Assembly: GCA_016748015.1 (NCBI GenBank)
Contig: JAAOMT010000503.1
Span: 616,331-650,462, forward strand
Length of the DNA: 34,132 nucleotides
Reading direction: 5' to 3'
Source: Geosiphon pyriformis
Lineage: Eukaryota; Glomeromycota; Glomeromycetes; Archaeosporales; Geosiphonaceae
Notes under the pieces: model-generated
The model's input: the letters and a program-made list of their open reading frames with translations, nothing else
Told to the model about the DNA's origin: nothing
Databases searched by the model: none
Shown here: positions 18,966 to 30,190 of the stretch, piece by piece
Numbering within the stretch: position 1 is the first letter of the stretch
How the letters are laid out: every line of letters starts with the position of its first letter
Translations under genes and position numbers: made by a program

Positions 18966-21480
18966 CCAACTACAGGTGAAAAATGGGCAGAGGGAGAAGC
19001 TACACTATTAAGAAAGTCAACAGAAAGCCTAAACCATCAGGAAACAGGACCATGTGAGTCCAGTTTTTTTCAACACTTGAATGTCCTCCAATCAAAAACA
19101 GTGCCATTCTTACAGCAAAGCTGTTCAACAAAGGCAATACTATATCTTCAAAAAAATGAAAGAAACCCAAAATAATCAGATCTGCCAAGAACAGATGATA
19201 TGGGAGTACTACCACAAAAACGGAAAAAATTGTTCACTTGACTACCTAGAGACAGACTGCACCCAAGAAAAATATGAACTACACCTGTCAAAAAATTATT
19301 AAAAGCACTGACCTTGATATGAACTGAGGATGCCAAAGAGTGGAATGGACTCCAAGACAGAATCTGCAAGTCATGAGACCTGTGCAAAAACAAATGACCC
19401 AAAATTCCAACAGAGTTTACAAAGTACACAATGGAAGCAACTTTGCTTTCAGCTTGAATCTGCTCGAAAGTTTTCAAGCTATACAATGAAAAATGGCAAA
19501 GCATGTTATTGGGAAAATTGAGAGGTAAACCAGACTTCAGCTTTAAGCCTCTGCGAATCAAAGAATTTCACTTATTACACACACTGATAGGAACAAAGCT
19601 GAACTGTGTTCTGTAGCTGACAATAGGGTGGAGAACTGCTAACACCAGATACAAAAACTGCTTATCAGAAATGGCCTTCCTCAGAACCAGATTGGCAAAA
19701 AACTTAACATCAGAATCTGCTTTAGCCAAACTAGGCTTTGACAAACCCTTAGTCAATAAAAAAATTTCCAGGTAGTAATAAGACTCTCTCTTCTTGGCAA
19801 TAGAAATAGGTGAATCACTGATAGACAAATTAGGACATGCTATTCTGCAATTTATAGGAATCACCACTGTTTTGTCATTGTTAATAGAAATGTCATTAAT
19901 TCAAAAAAATTCATTAGCAACATTGAGAATGTGTTGGGTTGTGGTTTGGCAGTTACCAATCCAGATTGTGTTATTAACAAAAGCGCCAGCAACAAGAAAA
20001 GACATTAAACCAGCTCAAGATTCCAAGCGACCAGTCTTGGCAACAAAATAAGAGTTCACTCTGCATCCATATATGCTCTCTTGTCTCTTAACTTCACACA
20101 AAAGAGAATCATAAAATATATGCCATAGAAATAGCAAGAACACTTCTCCCTGATCCAAACTATCATGCACTTGATATCTGTCTGTTAAACCAAAATCTGT
20201 TATCACCTTGTTAACTTGACCATTGTGAATACCACCAAAAAATCTAATGAACTTGTTACACATTTTTATTCTGACCAGACTGTTCCTAAGATGCTCTCAC
20301 TCGACAGAGTCATAGGCCTTCTACATGTCCTGCAAGACCAACCAGAGCTTATGGTTCTTTTCCAAAGCATTCTCAATAACAGAACTAACAGCAAAAATAG
20401 GAGATTGCATTATTGTACTCTTGAAAACTAAGAAATTGTCTTCGTGTAAAACATCAAAAGAGCTGCATGCTGAAAAAATTCTGTCCAAGAGAATCTTGAA
20501 AAGAATTTTGTGAGCAGTTTCAATCAAAGCAATAGATTGGATGTTCATAAGAACTCCTTTCCACTCATATGGTTTAGGAATTATTGAAACCCAAGCTTCT
20601 TTCTATGCACCAGGCATTGATTCACAAGATAAACAGAAGTTTAAAAGCACTAAAAGCATATCTAAAACCAATTTGTTACAATGCTTTCAAAGCTCATTTG
20701 ACATTCCAGAAAAATCAACAGCTTTGTCATCAGGCAGATTAGAAACCACGTTGAGTAGCTCATTAAAATTAACCAAGCACATTATATTTGAAAAAGCACC
20801 ATTAAAAATGTATTCCAAAGACTGATATTGATGCAACCAATCATCAGAAAAATCTCTCACTACATTACGTTTTCTGGTCCAGTCTTCTATGATCTTATTA
20901 ATCTTGGCCTTAATTAGGTTAGGTTCCAAAATCAGTTCATTCTCAACCACCAAATGGTCCAAAACCACTTTTTGAAAAGGGTGCTTTAGCACACTCCTGA
21001 TTGTGCTACTTTTGTTGACTGCAAAATTCTCCATATGACTATCTATAGCTAACCTTATTCATGACTCTTCAGCTTACAAAGACTCTGCAAGCTTAGATGC
21101 ACAATATGTCTTATGTACACTAAAAAGAGCTAAGCGCACATGATTAAAACCCACACCAGAGTTCACAATCTCTTGCACAATTGAAGTCTTAACATTGTCC
21201 AAAGATTCCCAGCATTCCATAAAAAAAGCAAATCTATTAACATCTTCCTCATAAGAGACCTTAGCAATTTTTGAGACCAAAAGTTCTAGCCTATAAAACT
21301 TAAAAGATTCCTTAGTAAAAACACTATCATAATCCTTAGACCATTTTTTCCTGAATATTTTATTAGCTGATAGCATTATAATTTTGCGAATTGTGTTCCA
21401 CATCACATCTAAGTCCAAGAATCGAGCAGAAATAGCAAAACTATTAGAGAACATGGCAGCATTGGCTGCTGTAGTGTCTT
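18966..21480 (-). pseudogene. LINE ORF2 reverse transcriptase
   Basis: Motifs appear in order on the minus strand: SIIPKPYEWKGVLMNI and ALIETAHKILFKILLDRI (about 20595-20480), LQDM-stop-KAYDSV (20335-20305), GLTDRYQVHDSLDQGEV (near 20190-20140), and GAFVNNTIW (near 19990-19965). The last is the FxDD site, where both catalytic Asp residues are now Asn. Upstream is a connector (21074-21454). Downstream lies the thumb region (19568-19867, 19148-19561). TAG/TGA codons at GWEH-like and QDMR-like sites show more decay. It would copy LINE RNA at a nicked target; it is inactive here. Confidence 0.9.
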
Positions 21481-21487
21481 TAAAATT

Positions 21488-22330
21488 ACCTCACTTTAAA
21501 TTGTTAGCACCCTTAAAATCAAACTTCCAGCAATTCCTATTTGCATGCCTGTGAAGAGAGTTCAACTGAATGTTCAACAAACCACCCAGACCCACAAACA
21601 CAGAAACAGCTTGATGATTGGTGTTAAAGTAATTGCCAATGTTTATAACATTGCAATCAACTACTATACTAACCAAATTTGACAAAATCAGTATAAAATC
21701 AATTGTTTTTTCCACACCTCTTGAGTTCTTCCATGTAGAACTCTTCAAGACCAAACTGTCCACCAAAGAATTGACCAGCCCCAAACTGACACACTTCTTA
21801 AAACTAACACTTCTTTTCAAACCATCTTTATTGAAGTCACCACCAAAGATGATGAAACAAGATCTGTTAACAGCTTTGGCAATAAGAGAATTGATTTCTC
21901 CAGTCTGTGAAAACTGAGCCACAGATGAAGCACCAGCATACAGCCCCAAGATAGACACAGAAAATTTATTTTTGAAAAGCAATCTAATAGATAGAAGCCA
22001 ATTGGGAATCTCAGAAACCTTGCACACATGCTTCACCAAAGAAGAGTTCATGACAACCACAACACCAGCACTTAAATACTCAGAATCCAAACCAGAAGTA
22101 AACACATGAACTTTCTCAAATTTGCCAGCAATTCACAGATGAACTTTATTCTTTAACTTAGTCTCAGTAAAAATCAAAATCAAGTTGCCCATATCTTTAT
22201 GCCAATGGATAACGTCTTCTTGCTTGGCAGGAACATTGATGTTCCAAACATTACATGTAGCTATCTTCCAGATCAAACCACTTATTGAGACAAAGAGGAT
22301 AACAAGAGACCCAAACCAGCACACAAATAA
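21488..22330 (-). pseudogene. LINE ORF2 apurinic-type endonuclease
   Basis: This nicks the target strand so that RT can prime on it. The start reads IWKIATCNVWNINV, where CNV(R/W)xxN is the first motif, then WHKDMGNLILIFTETKL (Glu motif). FIIFGGDFNKDG (about 21865-21840) is the GDFN motif, and NTNHQAVSVF (21630-21600) corresponds to the SDH motif with the His kept. One stop near 22133 separates the first block from the rest. The same domain, without GDFN, appears in the plus-strand copy at 33330-33719. Confidence 0.88.
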
Positions 22331-24130
22331 TTTAACTTCACCAAAACTGAACTAACAGAAGTCTCAAGAGCCACCAACTTAGATTCCAAACTGCCAACCT
22401 TGGTTGTCAAGACTTTTGAACTACTCAGACCCAATATTGAGACACTAAGAGAAGCAGAAAAGGAGAGTGAGAGTACCAACTTAGAATCATCCATGATCAT
22501 ATCTAAAACCAAATTTTTCTTGGCAGCAATCAGAGTAGCTGAGACTTTAGGGGGGGAGCTAAAGCTTGTGGCTCCAATTTCATGTCTCTGAGTTTACACA
22601 TAATGCCAGAAACTTGGTCAGTCAGCAACTCTAAGAATCATTTCAAAGAGGCCAAACAAGCATCCAAAAATGAATCGTCAACCAAAGTGGGAGGAATACC
22701 ATCATTTAAACCTAAGGTACCAGAAAAAAGAGAACCAAAACCAGAAGCAAAATGAAAACCACCAGAAGATCCAGCAAGTAAGACCACTTGGGCCCAAGAT
22801 TTATCACCAAAGACAGCAGAATGAAATATTGGAACACTTTTTTTCTCATAAAACTTAGCCAATTAAAGACAACACTCATCAGATACAATTCTTTTAAATG
22901 TTCTTGAAGGCTTAAAGGTAGGCACAACAGATGTATCACATTCCAGAGTGGAATAACCAAACTTCTCACATTTTTTACACCAAACCAGATCCATCCTTGC
23001 TTAAGAAGATTTAACACTGCCAAGAATTGGCTCTATGTAAAAGGCAGATTCCAGATCATTATTAGATTCAAAACCAACCACAGCACAATAAATCCTATTA
23101 CCAGTTTTCAAAAATCTGTTTATGACACAAGTCTTCCCACCAGCCCTTTTTAGAAGAGTCCTAAGATTATGTGCTGTTATTCTTATTGGCAAAGTAAACA
23201 AAAGTGCCCTGAAATGATCCCTTAATGCCCAGGTCTCATGATCCCCCACCACTTTGGCAATGCACACAGAATCTTTACCAATCAGGAATGATCACTTAAA
23301 GACTAACAAATTAGCTTGGTTTACTTTAGCAAACTCTACTACAGCTTTTTGCCACATTCCAATTAGTTGAATTTTGATCAATTTAATTTTCCCAAATTCA
23401 AATATTGCAGTGACAATTATATCCTTAGGTGTGTTCATGGGAATTTTCTTAATCACCACAGTCCAATCTGATCTTATTCTTTGTCTCTTAAGATCACTGT
23501 TTATGTCAATTTCTTTTTTTCTGGCCAATAATGCAGCCATTTTTATGTTCTTTTTTGAAGTAAATGTTGATCAGATGATCTCTTCAAATTTTGAGAGGGT
23601 AGTGGCCCTCCAAACTTATTGACTGATGAAAAAATTTTTCTGATGTATTGAGTTTTTGTCATCACAGATTTTCTTTTTACAGTACTAAGGTTGATGTCAA
23701 AAGCAAAAGACTTTCTGACAGACACTTCAACTTGAGATTTGACAATTTTTGGGTCAACCCATTTTTTTTCAAGAGAAATTTTAAGAGAGAGAGGGAGGGG
23801 CACATCATCTTTATTTATTCCATAATCAATTGAGCCAAGAGGAGAGCCACAAACCAGATTGGAAGTTGCTTTTTTAGCTTTAGGGGTGTTTGTTGCCGAA
23901 TCAAAGAAAGAATCATTACCAGTATCAAGAGAAATATCATCGTCTCCACTATTACTAGATACACTGTCCATATCCGGATACACACCATGACTAGGACCAG
24001 ATTTGACCAAAGAAATATCTTTTTTATCTCCAGAGTATTTGACATTACCAACAGAAATCTTTTTTTTCTGAGAGAAAAAACCCCTAACAGGATCATGAAG
24101 AACCCCTATGGGCACCTTCTTTTTAGACAT
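22331..24130 (-). pseudogene. LINE ORF1, Gag-like RNA-binding protein (minus strand)
   Basis: The ATG at 24130 opens MSKKKVPIGVLHDPVRGFFS. After an acidic Ser/Asp-rich part come two RRM-like stretches: WTVVIKKIPMNTPKDIIVT with MWQKAVVEFAK (23465-23330), and LLFTLPIRITAHNLRTL with YCAVVGFESNNDLESAF (23210-23030). A CKKCEKFGYSTLEC knuckle follows (22985-22940), with Tyr for the usual His as in the other copy. A Gly/Ser/Phe-rich region and a coiled-coil-like C-terminus (LVALETSVSSVLVKLNYL) end it. Several frameshifts and stops break it (near 23543, 23292, 22638). Confidence 0.82.
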
Positions 24131-24291
24131 AGTACTACCTGAAGCAGCAGCCAGATTTACCACAAAAGGATTATTTGATTGAAAAATGTTTGCAAGAGAC
24201 AGCAAGAAAAATAAAAAACTTCTTTTTCAAAAAAATGCTTTTTGGAGTTTTTTGGAAGTAAGAGAGAAAAGATCAATTTAAAATTTAGTTT

Positions 24292-24299
24292 TGCTAATT
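24292..24299. repeat. LINE target-site duplication, right
   Basis: TGCTAATT, identical to 17461-17468. The B LTR sequence continues without a gap after it. Confidence 0.85.
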
Positions 24300-24360
24300 A
24301 ATAATAGGAATTATGAGGGTAATTTCATGCTAATTAATAGCTAAAATTCTACTGGTAACA
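24300..24360 (-). mobile_element. 3' LTR of B, second segment
   Basis: These 61 bp match 33222-33282 of the 5' LTR and end in GGTAACA. Together with 16578-17468 they complete the 3' LTR. Confidence 0.9.
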
Positions 24361-24373
24361 TAATCTTCTCCTC
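24361..24373 (-). other. Polypurine tract of B
   Basis: The minus strand reads GAGGAGAAGATTA immediately before the sense start of the 3' LTR. It is the primer site for plus-strand cDNA. Confidence 0.75.
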
Positions 24374-24394
24374 AAGACTAAGCTCCATTGAAGT

Positions 24395-25048
24395 TCAAGC
24401 ACTATCTGTGATATCAAAATAATAGTCCAATATATTTGAAGTAACTTGGTCTGAAAATTGTTGAAATTTCAGGTTTGTGAGTTTTCCAATGTATTGAATC
24501 TTCATTGAATAGAGTATTGAATTTTGTAGGACGTTTTCACAAGTGTTGAACAAATCATAGAGTTTAAAAGCTGCTCTAAGTTTGTAGCGAGTGTTTGTTG
24601 GTCTAGCTGCTGTCTTAAATTCATTGTAAATTTGTTTCTATATAGCCTTAGGAGTGATATTGGTTGCTTCCAGTTCCAGTTTTCGTTCATAAAGTGTTTT
24701 TCCAATATAAAAATATTTATATATAAAGGTATGTTTATTGTTCTGTTTATTGAGGAATAGTAGAAGTTTTTGTTGCATTGTGGCATTTGGTGAAATGTCA
24801 ATAAGGGCAATTAAAAGGTTTTCTTTTAGTGCTTGCTTCAAAAGTTCTGGTAACCTATTTCCAGAGTGACCTTTTGTTTTTTTTCTATAAGAGTGATAAT
24901 TCTGAGAATTATTTACTATTGGAGCTGTGGTTTCTTTCTGAATATAGTTAATTTGACTTTTATTAATTGTTATGGATAAGTTAAGAAGTGTTTTCAAAGC
25001 TAACATTAATTTTTGGAATATTTGTTGAATATTTCGGAAAATAATCAT
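24395..25048 (-). pseudogene. Post-integrase ORF of unknown function (copy B), one internal stop
   Basis: From the ATG at 25048 (MIIFRNIQQIFQKLM) this frame runs 217 codons to a TGA at 24395-24397, 22 bp before the polypurine tract, with a single in-frame TAG at 24638 that could be a former CAG. For an element this decayed, that is unusually open. Similarity to A1 (1508-2143) covers the length at low identity: SITINKSQINYIQ, ELLKQALKENL, KQIYNEFKTAA and IGKLTNLKFQQF have clear counterparts. No signal peptide, membrane segment, Cys pair or known motif is seen, so env is unlikely. The middle is Lys/Gln/Asn-rich. Its position suggests a spliced or separate message; function unknown. Confidence 0.7.
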
Positions 25049-25218
25049 AATAAAATGACTAATTAATAACAAAGTTTGAAAAGAATAAAGAAAATTATTT
25101 TTTGGGTATAGAGTTTTTATTTGTTTTTGGGTTTAAATATTTCTTTGTAATTATTTACTATTTTTGATTTATGTTTTGTGGGTTATTAAAAAAAAGATTA
25201 TTGTAAAATTATGTTGAA

Positions 25219-26460
25219 TTAAGTGTTTAAGTTTGGCTGTTGTTCTATTATAATTATTGGTTCTAAATTTTAGAGAATATCTTCAGGATTAACTAAAGGG
25301 GAATGTGTACCAATTTGTGGAATTAATGGTTCAGGATTGTTTCTAGAATAATAGTGTTTCAATCTATTTCTATATGCAACTTTTGCTAATACTTTGTCAT
25401 CAAGTCTTAATTTGTATGATTTATTGCCTAAAATTTCATGAATATAAAATGGTTTATCCCATTTATGTTCAAATTTTCTACTCCATTGTTTTTCAGTCTT
25501 AGTTTTGTGTAAGAGAACTTTATTTCCAATTTTAAATTCGTTGGTAACTGGTGGCAGTTTGTTGTCATGTCTTTCTTTTTGTAAGGCTTATGAGTGTTCA
25601 ATATGAGTGGCTGCTATGTGTTTTTTTCCTTCTAATGTACTAAGAAGAGTATAGACTCTTCTCTGGAATGTTTCTTGGAAGTTTTTTTTATTGATTGGTT
25701 GCACTGGATATGTTTCTACTGTGAAATTAATTGGTAATGTTGCTGTTCTTCTATAAGTAAGATCAAATGGTATGTGTTTCATAGTATCTTGTTTTAGTGT
25801 TCTGTATGCTAGTAACACTGATGGAATAAAGATATCCTATTTCTGCTCAAAATCTGTTGAGACTTTGGCTAAAGATTCACACAATGTTCTGTTGAAACAT
25901 TCTACAAGTCCATTTGTTTGGGGGTAATAAGATGATGATAAAGATCTTTTGACATTGAATTGTTCACAAATTTCTTGTATCAAGTTGTTTACAAAATGTG
26001 TTCCTTGATCTGATAAAAGTTCAATTGGACATTCATGTCTACAAATAAAATTTGCTACTGATTTTACATCTGCTCTTTGGATGGCTCTAGCTTCAGGCCA
26101 TTTGGTAAGATAATCTACTGCAACTGCAATATAATGATTTTCTTAAGTTGTGATAGGTAATGGTCCAATTAAATCAATTCCAACTCTGTCAAAAGATTGT
26201 TCAACTTTGATTGGATTTAAAGGTTTTGTGAGATGAGTTCCTTCTCTTCTTTGACAACTATCACAAGATTCTACATATTGTCAAATGTTTTTTTGCATGT
26301 TGGGCCAAAAATAATGTTCAAGAGTTCTTTGAATTGTTCCATCTCTTCCCAAGTGTGCTGAAGATGGATCTGTGTACATATTGTATAAAATTGTTCCTTT
26401 TTTATTTTTCTGTACTAGTCTGAGTGGTTGGTTTGGATTTCTATGATTTTTGTAATAGAT
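25219..26460 (-). pseudogene. Ty3/gypsy integrase (copy B)
   Basis: The HHCC region (AHLGRDGTIQRTLEHYFWPN, then CDSCQRREG) is followed by the core with GIDLIGPLPIT (first Asp), LLSDQGTHFVN (second Asp) and GLVECFNRTL (Glu), so the D-D-E triad is kept. The GPY/F-type C-terminus reads FKIGNKVLLHKTK and KWDKPFYIHEIL, then ends PNLNT-stop at 25219, like A1. Stops near 25587 (after ATHIEHS), 25838, 26142 and 26280 interrupt it. Confidence 0.9.
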
Positions 26461-26559
26461 TTTGTTGTAGTGTATGAAATATTGTTTGAATTGGTATTGT
26501 AATCAATGTTTTTTACTTGAAGACCAATTTTCTGGCATGATGAAAGTTTCCAAATAGTT

Positions 26560-27960
26560 TTTAAGATTGTTGTAATTTCTGAGATCTATTATTGTTTTGT
26601 TATTTTGTTAGTAGATGAGTTGTGGTGGATTTGTTGTTGGTTTTAATTTTGTCTCATTCTTAAGAGACTATCAACATTGGTGTATAGTTTTTCTGGTTTG
26701 TGGTGTATAATATATTTATAGTCTGCTAGGAAATCATTCCATCGAGACTGTTTGGCACTTTGTTTAGTTTTCTTTTTATTGAGCCATTTGAGGCCAATAT
26801 TGTCAGTTATAATATTAAACTTTTTTCCATTCTTCAGATATTGTTAAAAATGTTTAAGAACCCAAATGACTGCAACAGCTTTTAGTTCAGTTGAGCCATA
26901 TTTGAGTTCTGTTGGTTTAAGTGTTCTACTAGCATAAGCAATGACTTGTTTCTGGCCATTTTTATCCAATTGTGATAAAATGGCACCAAATACTATGTGT
27001 AAAGCATTAGTGGCTAGTTGGAATTATTTGTTGAAGTCTGGGTAAGCAAGAACTGGGGCTATTGTCAATTTTGTTTTGAAAATTTCAAAAGCTTTTTGTT
27101 GTTCTTCTGTCCATTTGTATGGCACATTTTTGTTGGTAAGATAATTGAATGGTTTGGCAATTTTTGAGAATTCTTTGATGAATTTTCGATAGTAAGAGGC
27201 TAATTCTACAAATCCTTGTAGCTCTGTGGTATTTTTGGGAGTTTGAAAGTTTTTGACAGCACTAATTGTTCCAGGATTTGGTTTGACTCCATCTTTGCTA
27301 ACAATATGTTCAAAAAAGATTAAGCTTATTTTTCCAAAGTGACATTTTTCAATGTTTAACTTTAATTCTACTTTCCGTAATTGTTGAAAAACTTCTTGCA
27401 AGTAAATAAGGTGGGCTTCAAAGCTTGATGAGTATACATTAGTGTTATCAAGATAGACAACTACTGATTGTCATAAGAGTCCTTTATATACAACATTAAT
27501 AAATCATTGGAATGTTGCTGGTACATTGCAGAGTCCAAAAGACATAACATTGAACTCATAGTTTCCTTCTTAAATAGTAAATGCTGTTTTGGGCCTATCT
27601 TTTGGGTCCATTTCGACTTGCCAGTATCCACTTTCTAAGTCTAAAGTTAAGAAGAACTTGGCTTTTCCTAAAGCATTTAGCATGTTATCAATTCTTGAAA
27701 GAGAGTAGGCATCTTCAATTGTAACACTATTCAATTGTCTATAATTAACACAGAATCTGATTTTTCCGTTTTTTTTTTTAACTAAAACTACTGATGAGGC
27801 CCAAGGACTTCTTGATGGTTGAATCAACCCGTTATTAAGCATTTTTTGGACTTCTTCTCTGATAAATTGGTGGCTGGCAGGTGGTACTCAATAAGCTTGT
27901 TGTCTTTTTGGTGAAGCATCTCCTGTGTGGATCTGATGTTGAACAATATCAGTTTTTCCA
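26560..27960 (-). pseudogene. Reverse transcriptase and RNase H (copy B)
   Basis: RT motifs: SVVLVKKKNGKIRFCVNY (27800-27740), FFLTLDLESGYWQVEM, VMSFGLCNVPATFQ and VVVYLDNTNVYS (near 27455). As in A2 the YxDD site reads YLDN. RNase H begins FQLATNALHIVFGAIL (near 27000), where the first catalytic Asp of the usual ATDAS is Asn, then YASRTLKPTELKYG and FNIITDNIGLKW. Stops near 27480, 27570 and 27022, plus frame changes, break it. It would make element cDNA. Confidence 0.9.
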
Positions 27961-28479
27961 AGGTCATTGTTGTCTTTTGCAAATATATCTGCAAATTCAG
28001 CTATCAATTGTTTCAATTGTCTTTGTTGTTGGGATTCCAAGGGACCCATGTTGATTCAAGAGAGTTTTTCTTTCAAAAGGTGGTAGTTTTCAGTAGTAGG
28101 AATGATGTTTGGATTTGGAAGTAGTATATGTCTTATAATTTCGATGAAATTAGAGACAATTTGAGGGTTTTCATCTTGAAAAATATTACTGTGTATGATT
28201 TTAATCTCTAATTTGTTTAATAAGACAATAGGGTAATTATTGGGATTATAGAATATAACTCAAAATTTTTTCATTCCTTTGAAATATAAACGTTTGGAAT
28301 TGAGATTTTATGCTTCAGACAGATTTGTTCATTGGCTTCAAAGATTTGTTAGATAGTGGTGGGTTTTAAGCAAGTGTAAATTTCATGATGTTCACCAAAA
28401 GATAAAATAGTAATTGGTTGAGGAAGTTGAAGAATCTGGTGAGATTCATTCTGTGTATTGAGAGCTATGTTTACTGGAA
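27961..28479 (-). pseudogene. Linker between dUTPase and RT (copy B)
   Basis: It carries EIYTCLKPTTI, QIFEANEQICLKH and IPNVYIS, a frame change near 28275, then NPNNYPIVLL, and LESQQQRQLKQLIAEF leading into RT. The A2 counterpart is 5429-5837. Probably a spacer plus the RT N-terminus. Confidence 0.5.
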
Positions 28480-28862
28480 CTGTAAATTGTCCAATTGAAC
28501 CAAAACCTTGCATTTCTTTTTCACTTTTTCCCAATTGTTCTCTGTTGTTTACTGATTGTAAACCTGAAATGTTGATTAAGGGTAAGTAAATTGCTTGGGC
28601 AATTTTCTCAGCATGTTCAATCCTGAATGATTTGTCTGTTTCATTCTGTAACATAATAGTAATGTCTCTAGTATATCCTGTATCTATAACTTCTCCTCTA
28701 ACATTGATTCTTTTGCTTGCCAATAATGATCTGGATGCAATTTGAACTATTGCTTCAGATAGAATTTCAAGAGCAATTTTAAGATTGATTTTTGTCAAGA
28801 ATTTTGGTTGGAGAACCAAAGTATTTTTTCCTGAGTATCTTAGATCATATTCAGCATCAATT
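28480..28862 (-). pseudogene. dUTPase-like domain in pol (copy B), motifs well kept
   Basis: The five trimeric-dUTPase motifs are in order: AEYDLRYSG (motif 1), ASRSLLASKRI (motif 2), GEVIDTGYTRDI (motif 3; Asp codon 28682-28684, Tyr codon 28673-28675), AEKIAQAIYLPL (motif 4) and MQGFGSIGQF (motif 5). The spacing fits the family. Between motifs 3 and 4 lies the expected TIMLQNETDK strand. It is in the Gag/protease frame, between the Cys-rich domain and RT. Departures such as Leu for the second Ser of RSS and Arg for Gly after YT may lower activity. The inferred role is to keep uracil out of cDNA. Confidence 0.8.
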
Positions 28863-29039
28863 TCGTGTGCTTTTTTTGGTCTGATTCTTTGGCCATGGTT
28901 GTTGAAATATTTAAGTTGTAGAGATGGTTGCTTTTCAAGAAGATAGATGGGGGTGGTTGGTAGTTTTTCTACTAGTTCAGATATTCCAAATTCGATTTCA
29001 TTTTCATCATTCTTATCTGGCAGAGGAATGCTAAAAGCA
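28863..29039 (-). pseudogene. Linker between Cys-rich domain and dUTPase (copy B)
   Basis: An acidic segment (DKNDENEIEFG) then LQLKYFNNHGQRIRPKKAHE leads into motif 1 of the dUTPase. It matches the A2 linker only in its last part (LKWFSKNNKG). It is open here. Confidence 0.5.
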
Positions 29040-29650
29040 TAGCATTCTAAACACCATTGGTTATCACAAGGCATAACACATTCTTCACACAATTGAATGT
29101 TTATTTGCTCTAATCATTGAATTTGAGCTTCTTTGGTTGGATATGTATGATTTGCAATTTGGTGGTAGGTTTCTATTTCATCTTTATAATCAAATTCAGC
29201 TAATTCCATGGTATACTCAATGTATTTAGCTTCTTTCATTTGGCAGACATCTTCTTGGGTGGCTTTATTGATTAATGCCATTGCTAAGTCAAAAATTATT
29301 TCAGCATTATGAGGGTAGTGGTAAAGTTTATTGAGAGCACTGTTATATGCTGCATTAAATAGTGTTCCTCTTCTGACTTTTTCTGAAATTGATAGAGCAT
29401 ATTAACAGATTTGATTACATACTCCTCCTCTTATTGCAATATCAATCCAGTTGCATTCTTCTGGTAGTATATCTTCACATGTGAGTTAAGGTGTGTTGTT
29501 CCATTTTCCACTTCTCTTTGGAGATCCAAATCGTTCTCTATGATATGCTTTGTAAAAGTAACAGATACGAGTTTCATATTCCTCTTCTGAAAAAATACAT
29601 GTTTTTATTGATGAAAGTTTCTTGTTGCAATCTTTGCATTTGAGTGGAAT
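29040..29650 (-). pseudogene. Cys-rich domain between protease and dUTPase (copy B)
   Basis: Blocks in order: KCKDCNKKLSSIKTC (29645-29600), LTCEDILPEECNWIDI and RGGVCNQIC (29490-29400), LYHYPHNAEIIFDLAMAL, then INIQLCEECVMPCDNQWCLE (about 29105-29040). Paired Cys suggest two or three zinc sites. A helical Glu/Lys/Tyr-rich region joins them. A2 has the same order (6480-7135). Stops near 29485, 29403 and 29115 mark decay. I do not recognise the family. Confidence 0.6.
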
Positions 29651-29879
29651 ATAGAATGGTTGTTTTTATGGTTCTGGTGTAGAATATCTAACTTTCTTCC
29701 ATCTTCTTGATTCTTCAAAAATCTTCTGTTCTGTTTTTTCAGCCCAATTGGATGTTGATCTAAGAGCCATGTAGATTTCAGTAAGTGGCATTTTTTTTTC
29801 TTTTTCAAATTCAAATACTAGGGCTTTTTCTGATTGTTTGTTAAAAGTACTACAAATAGCAGGTACTATAATGTATTGT
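29651..29879 (-). pseudogene. Charged linker after protease (copy B)
   Basis: VPAICSTFNKQSEKALVFEF, then EKEKKMPLTEIYMALRSTSN and SRRWKKVRYSTPEP, matches the A2 linker in its first half. No known domain is seen; one TAA near 29669 breaks it. Confidence 0.5.
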
Positions 29880-30190
29880 CCTTAGTATAAGATTTTTAAT
29901 TCCTGAGTTTCCCAGTCTAAGTTTGCATTGGTCTTAAGAAGCCAATCATTTCCGACCAGAGCTTGGTATTGGGGTGCATTCATGACTAGAACTTTGACTA
30001 AAATGGTGATTCCATCAATAGTGAATAGAAAATTGTCAATTTCTTCTACTGGTGTTTTTTTCATACCATCTGCTGTAACAATTACAGTTTGGGCTGGTCT
30101 GTCAACAGTTCTTTGAAGCTGTTGTATTAACTGGTAGGTGATAATACTTCCAGCTGATCCACTGTCTAAAATTAATCAGATGGGTTTTTT
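29880..30190 (-). pseudogene. Retropepsin-type aspartic protease (copy B)
   Basis: LILDSGSAGSIITYQL holds an intact catalytic D-S-G (codons 30158-30166). TVIVTADGMKK and VLVMNAPQYQALVGNDWLLK follow, the second ending the domain. A TGA just before LILDSG (near 30178) and a TAG at 29882 are the only breaks. It would process the Gag-Pol polyprotein. Confidence 0.88.

Larger units (their letters stand above)
17469..24291 (-). mobile_element. Near full-length LINE (6.8 kb) inside the B 3' LTR
   Basis: On the minus strand it runs from a 5' UTR (24291), through ORF1 and an ORF2 with endonuclease, RT and RNase H, to a 3' UTR (17469-17597) and a short A-rich tail. The exact 8-bp duplication TGCTAATT at both ends is what target-primed reverse transcription leaves. 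The 5' end appears complete because it matches the plus-strand copy upstream of ORF1. APE endonuclease plus RNase H recalls Tad/I-type LINEs; the clade needs a tree. Confidence 0.92.

Noticed and set aside
24395-25048. Post-integrase ORF as an envelope gene.
   Set aside because: No signal peptide, hydrophobic membrane segment, Cys pattern or cleavage motif is visible in either copy.
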